Below are positions 60,289 to 64,000 of a DNA stretch of 64,000 nucleotides, piece after piece (position 1 is the first letter of the stretch; each line of letters starts with the position of its first letter). This DNA comes from an uncultured Opitutia bacterium (GTDB lineage Bacteria; Verrucomicrobiota; Verrucomicrobiia; Opitutales; Opitutaceae). The stretch covers positions 86,078-150,077 of the forward strand of contig CAIJZY010000031.1 of NCBI GenBank assembly GCA_903825285.1, written 5' to 3'. Made by a program: the position numbers and the translations under genes. The notes beneath the pieces were generated by a model that saw nothing but the letters and a program-made list of their open reading frames with translations, searched no databases and had not been told where the DNA came from.

Positions 60289-61329
60289 ATGCTCATCGCC
60301 GAAATTGCCCAAAGGGCCAAGGTTTCCCCAGCCACCGTCTCCCGAGTCATCAATCAGCCTCATCTCGTCGCGCCGGATCGCCTGGCGCGGGTGCAGGCCG
60401 TGATGAACGCGGTCAATTACGTGCCGACGCCCCTGCATCGGCGCCGCGGCCCCAAGTCGCGACTCGCCGCCCCCAAGAAGATCGGAGTGTGGTTCGTCGG
60501 AGCGAAGAAGACGTCCAGCCACAACTGGTTTCAGGATCAACTGCTACAGATTCAGCCCTCGACCGAGCGGCAGCGCGTCGAGCTGAGCGTCCTGTTTTCA
60601 GATACCCCCGACGATCTGCCGCGCGCCCTCGCGGAACGCCAGGTTGACGGTGTGATCATCCAGGGCATGGAGCCCTCGGCTGCCTGCATGCAGAAGCTGG
60701 GAGCGCTGCCCCATGTGTGGTTCATGACCCGCCGCACGGCGACGTTTTCGGGCGATTATGTCGAGCCGGACAACGACCTGAACGGCCGGCTAGCCGTCGA
60801 TTTCCTGCATAACCGCGGTCACAAGACGCTGGCGGTGGTCTCGACCGATCCTGCCTACAGTGCGGTGGCCTGGCGAGTTAAGTCATTCACTGAGAGAGCA
60901 AAGGAACTTGGTCTGACCGTGCACACGATCCTTGGCAAGGCCCGTCCGGGCACCAGTTTCCTGGAAATCGCACCTTTGCATGAGGAAAGCGACACGCTAG
61001 TCCGTCGCATGCTGCAGGCGGCCCCGCGGCCGACTGGCCTTTATATGCCGGTGGATCATTTCTGCGGTTCGCTGTTCCGGTCTTTGCGCCAGGCGGGTCT
61101 GAAGTCGGAAAGAGACTTTGAGGCGGTGCTCGGGAACTACAATCCGGTCATTTACCATAACCTGGACCATCACCCGGCGGCACTTGACATCAACCTGCCT
61201 ACTTTGGTGAGAAAAGTCGTGGATCATCTCATCTGGCGTATCGAGAATCCTTTGGCGGTTGGGCGTATCGGAATTGGCGTGGCACCGACCCTCATTAGCA
61301 TGGCGCAGTCGAAGCAGTTGATTGCCTGA
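60289..61329 (+). CDS. LacI-family transcriptional regulator
   Basis: The protein has 346 residues. Residues ~2-22 form the helix-turn-helix (IAEIAQRAKVSPATVSRVIN), followed by the hinge region with LARVQAVMNAVNYVPTPLHR. The effector domain (about 65-346) resembles periplasmic sugar-binding proteins: KIGVWFVGAKK, VDGVIIQGMEPSAA, LAVDFLHNRGHKTLAVVS and PTGLYMPVDHFCGSLFRSLR. It probably represses the locus in the absence of a released sugar. Neighbours are the isomerase upstream and the TonB receptor downstream, both on the same strand, plus the divergent GH78 operon. The effector is unknown. Confidence 0.94.
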   Translation: MLIAEIAQRAKVSPATVSRVINQPHLVAPDRLARVQAVMNAVNYVPTPLHRRRGPKSRLAAPKKIGVWFVGAKKTSSHNWFQDQLLQIQPSTERQRVELSVLFSDTPDDLPRALAERQVDGVIIQGMEPSAACMQKLGALPHVWFMTRRTATFSGDYVEPDNDLNGRLAVDFLHNRGHKTLAVVSTDPAYSAVAWRVKSFTERAKELGLTVHTILGKARPGTSFLEIAPLHEESDTLVRRMLQAAPRPTGLYMPVDHFCGSLFRSLRQAGLKSERDFEAVLGNYNPVIYHNLDHHPAALDINLPTLVRKVVDHLIWRIENPLAVGRIGIGVAPTLISMAQSKQLIA

Positions 61330-61417
61330 ACATTCAGGAAATCCGCAAAAGACTCTCTTGCTAAAATTTCTCCCGGTCTCTTTTCTTTTCGGGCTCCCCC
61401 TCACCCCCCCGGTTTAG

Positions 61418-61432
61418 GCAGCCATTGGCTGC
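61418..61432. terminator. Small hairpin between lacI-type gene and TonB receptor
   Basis: GCAGCC at 61418-61423 and GGCTGC at 61427-61432 are inverted copies around ATT, followed within ten bases by the T-rich stretch TTCTTTTACCATTTTTTCC. It may terminate the regulator transcript. It may alternatively be a regulatory site for the receptor promoter, since the 193-base gap also has to hold that promoter. Confidence 0.35.
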
Positions 61433-61522
61433 TGAGCGTTCTTTTACCATTTTTTCCCTTTCCCGACTTTGGGCCTGCTCACGCGGGTTCAAACCGGAAA
61501 CTACAAACCACCCCCATAACGA

Positions 61523-64000
61523 ATGAAATCAGAAATCAGCTATCCAAAACACAGGTCCAGTAAGTATCTGGTCGCCTGTTTGGCTGCGTTGATTGCTGCC
61601 TCGGCTCCAACTTTGCGAGCCGCTGCCAGTGACGACCTCCAAAAGCTGCAGGATGAGAACGCAGCGCTGCGTAAGCGTTTGGCCCAGCTAGAGGGCAACG
61701 CCGAAGCGACGAATGCTGCTGCCCCGGCTACCACCGCGGGCCAAGCCACGGCCGCCCCGACCGCCGGTTCCCTCGGAACCGACGAAGGCGTGCAGACCCT
61801 CTCGCCCTTCCAGGTGAAGGAAGACAAGGACTACGGTTACCTGAAGACCAACGCCGCGACCGCGACGAAGATCGGCATGGAAATCCAGAAGGTGCCGCTC
61901 AACATGTCGGTGCTTTCGCGCGAGTTCCTCGACGACACCAACGCCCGCTCGGTCACCGACCTGTTCCGTTATTCCGCGGCCTCCGCGAGTGACAACCGGT
62001 TTGCGATGCGCGTGCCGGCCAACGAAGCGACCCCGCAGGGCAGCTTCACGATGCGTGGTTTCCAGGTGAACAACCTGATGCGCGACGGTATCTTCCGGTA
62101 CATCGCGTACAACCTGGACAACATTGACCGCGTTGAAATCGTCAAGGGTCCCGCCTCGGTCTTCTTCGGCCAGGGCTATCCCGGTGGCGTTATCAACTAC
62201 ATCACCAAGCGCGCGTCCTTCGCCAAGATCCCGACGACGTTCACGTATCAGATCGACGACAACGGCGGCGACAAGGTGAAGTTCGACCACAACGTGGTCC
62301 TCTCCAAGAAGGTCGCCTTCCGCGTGGTCGGCGCCTGGGAAGACACCACGGGCCAGTATGCCTACGAGTACAAGAAGAACTTCAACGTCACCCCGTCTCT
62401 GACGATCATCCCGTTTGAGAGCGGCAAGGTGAAGGTGAACTTCGACTTCGAGTACCTGCACGAGCACTTCACCTATAACGACTATGGGTGGCTCTACAGC
62501 GACTTCGCGGGCTGGAAAGACGCGGCGATCAACGGCACCTACGGTACCTCGACCGCCACGCTGTCCAACACGGTTGCGGCCAACGTCGGCAACAACAACC
62601 TCGTGAACGCGAACAACCCGCTCGGTGGCAACATCGTGCAGGCCACGACGACCCCGACGGTTGCGTACGCCACGTACATCAACAACAAGCGCGTTGCGAC
62701 CGGCAACCTGAACCTGCCGGCCTACACGTCCATGAAGCGCGGTGCCTATTACACCGACAAGAGCGGCAACTTCGTCTATGACGAACACTTCAACGCGGCG
62801 GCTCGCGGTGAGTGGGACGACAACGAGGTCAAGACCGCGACGGTCTCGATGGACTTCACGCCGTTTGAATGGCTGAGCGGCCGTGGCGCCTGGGTGCGCG
62901 ACGTCGCCTACTACAACAGCATGGGTAACGGTGCGGTCACCACGCCCTACGCCGACGGTATGCACTACAACGTTGGTACCGGCAGCACGTCTGGCTACTA
63001 TCGCGAGACGAAGACGGCCCTCATCGACTTGGTCTTCAAGGCCGACTTCTTCGGCATCAAGAACAAGGTGCTGGTCGGCGGTCAGAAGTCTGACTGGCGC
63101 CAGCTCTACATGGGCAACCCGACGGCCGCGGACGTCAACCTGGCCTTCCTGCCCGGTGCGACGAACACGATCTCGAATCCTGACTACGCGGGCACGAATG
63201 CCGCGAAGTACGCGTTCGCCGGCGTGCCGGTCAACCAGGTCATCAAGGACCGCAACGGCAACATCAAGCCCGTCCGTCAGATCTACTCGAACTGGGACCC
63301 GGGATTTGAAGTCAACCCCGACATCGAGCAGTACTGGCATGATCCGAACCGCAACGCGCTGGACGGCTACCGTCCCGTGCTGTCGAGCTTCTACGGCAAC
63401 TATCAGGGCACGGCCCTCGATGACCGCCTGACGGTGCTCGCCGGTTACCGCGAGGAAAAGAAGTATGAGCGCTGGCAGGACCAGTCGAACAACTTCCCGT
63501 GGTACATCTACCCGAACGATATGCCGCAGAATCAGGCCAACTATCCTGAGGACGTCTGGGGCAACTCGAAGGCCTACCAGGGCACGGTTCCGTACGACCA
63601 GAAGGGCCGCTCCGCCATGGCGGGTGCGTCGTTCTCGGTCACCAAGGAGATCAACGTCTACACCTCGTGGTCGAAGACCTTCAAGTTCAACACGGGCAAT
63701 GTCGGTGGCTTCTTCCCTGGCCCCGGCGCCGGTGACGAACTGAGCGTCTACCAGAGCGCGCTGACCTACGGTGAGGGCACCCATCCGGGTTCCTACACCT
63801 ACCTCGGCACGCTGATCACCTCGGTCGCTCAGGCCAAGGCCGTCCAGGTCGCCCGTGGCGCGTACGCCAACCTGAAGAACGAGACCGGCAAGAACATCGA
63901 GTTCGGCGCCAAGATCTCGACGGCGGACAACAAGATCGTGGGCACGTTCTCCGTGTTCCGCGGCGAGCGCTCCAACCAAAAGCTGGATGACCCGGTCATG
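61523..64000 (+). CDS. TonB-dependent receptor with N-terminal coiled-coil segment (3' end outside window)
   Basis: The gene encodes 826 codons from the ATG at 61523 to the window edge with no stop. A signal peptide (CLAALIAASAPTLRAAA) is followed by a short heptad segment LQKLQDENAALRKRLAQLEG (about residues 39-58), a linker, and then the SPFQV-type motif LSPFQVKEDKDYGYLKTNAA. The plug domain has VPLNMSVLSREFLDDTNARS, FTMRGFQVNNLMRDGIFRYI, RVEIVKGPASVFFGQGYPGG and INYITKR. The beta-barrel continues to the right. Codon choice here favours GGT, CGT and similar codons more than the surrounding genes, which may reflect strong expression. It is probably the uptake receptor of the adjacent LacI-controlled locus. 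Confidence 0.95.
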   Translation, partial: MKSEISYPKHRSSKYLVACLAALIAASAPTLRAAASDDLQKLQDENAALRKRLAQLEGNAEATNAAAPATTAGQATAAPTAGSLGTDEGVQTLSPFQVKEDKDYGYLKTNAATATKIGMEIQKVPLNMSVLSREFLDDTNARSVTDLFRYSAASASDNRFAMRVPANEATPQGSFTMRGFQVNNLMRDGIFRYIAYNLDNIDRVEIVKGPASVFFGQGYPGGVINYITKRASFAKIPTTFTYQIDDNGGDKVKFDHNVVLSKKVAFRVVGAWEDTTGQYAYEYKKNFNVTPSLTIIPFESGKVKVNFDFEYLHEHFTYNDYGWLYSDFAGWKDAAINGTYGTSTATLSNTVAANVGNNNLVNANNPLGGNIVQATTTPTVAYATYINNKRVATGNLNLPAYTSMKRGAYYTDKSGNFVYDEHFNAAARGEWDDNEVKTATVSMDFTPFEWLSGRGAWVRDVAYYNSMGNGAVTTPYADGMHYNVGTGSTSGYYRETKTALIDLVFKADFFGIKNKVLVGGQKSDWRQLYMGNPTAADVNLAFLPGATNTISNPDYAGTNAAKYAFAGVPVNQVIKDRNGNIKPVRQIYSNWDPGFEVNPDIEQYWHDPNRNALDGYRPVLSSFYGNYQGTALDDRLTVLAGYREEKKYERWQDQSNNFPWYIYPNDMPQNQANYPEDVWGNSKAYQGTVPYDQKGRSAMAGASFSVTKEINVYTSWSKTFKFNTGNVGGFFPGPGAGDELSVYQSALTYGEGTHPGSYTYLGTLITSVAQAKAVQVARGAYANLKNETGKNIEFGAKISTADNKIVGTFSVFRGERSNQKLDDPVM

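Overview
The window is a stretch of GC-rich chromosomal DNA from a Gram-negative heterotroph, most probably a member of the Opitutaceae (phylum Verrucomicrobiota). The reasons are the very high GC, the large share of exported carbohydrate-active proteins, Tat-type signal peptides, two TonB-dependent receptors, and the SPFQV-type motif followed by GYLKTNAATATK in the second receptor, which I associate with Opitutaceae receptors. The genus assignment is inference. No rRNA, tRNA, CRISPR array, transposase or phage gene was seen, and every gap between genes is shorter than about 300 bases.

The first 20 kb is mostly housekeeping. It holds the end of a fumarylacetoacetase, purE, a three-gene unit of ECF sigma factor, small membrane protein and RDD membrane protein, putA, GTP-type pckG, a TonB-dependent receptor, a cation diffusion facilitator, an ACT protein and a DUF3299 protein. 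From 16.8 kb onwards polysaccharide and sugar genes dominate: a heparinase II/III-family protein, a DUF2007 protein and an 887-residue exported glycosidase-like protein.

From 23.1 to 28.2 kb, five minus-strand genes (2-epimerase family, Zn-dehydrogenase, SDR, 2-hydroxyacid dehydrogenase, COG3618-type lactonase/amidohydrolase) look like an oxidative sugar or deoxysugar pathway. Divergent from them is a 774-residue protein built like a GH67/GH20-type enzyme. Then come AraC/PhyH as a divergent pair, a double ferritin-like protein, a sodium:solute symporter with an unusual exported N-terminal domain coupled to a Gfo/Idh/MocA dehydrogenase, an ABC exporter, and an aldose-mutarotase-like protein.

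From 41 to 59.2 kb nearly everything is on the minus strand and forms a plant-cell-wall degradation locus: GH78 (rhamnosidase type), GH51 and GH127 (alpha- and beta-L-arabinofuranosidase types), an M28 and an S51 peptidase, and two paralogous pairs consisting of an exported six-Asp-box beta-propeller and an exported ~640-residue protein of unknown family. Two tandem class V PLP-dependent enzymes with Tat-like leaders sit beside an exported RidA-family protein, which suggests PLP chemistry in the periplasm. The locus is closed by a sugar isomerase/epimerase-like gene, a LacI-family regulator and a second TonB-dependent receptor that runs off the right edge. The likely target is rhamnogalacturonan/arabinan-like pectin.

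Non-coding highlights are short dispersed repeats. One family lies directly behind stop codons (8905, 24021, 25891), another directly before start codons (32767, 40085, 41839, possibly 45256), and there is a perfect 18-bp hairpin over the stop codon at 30690.
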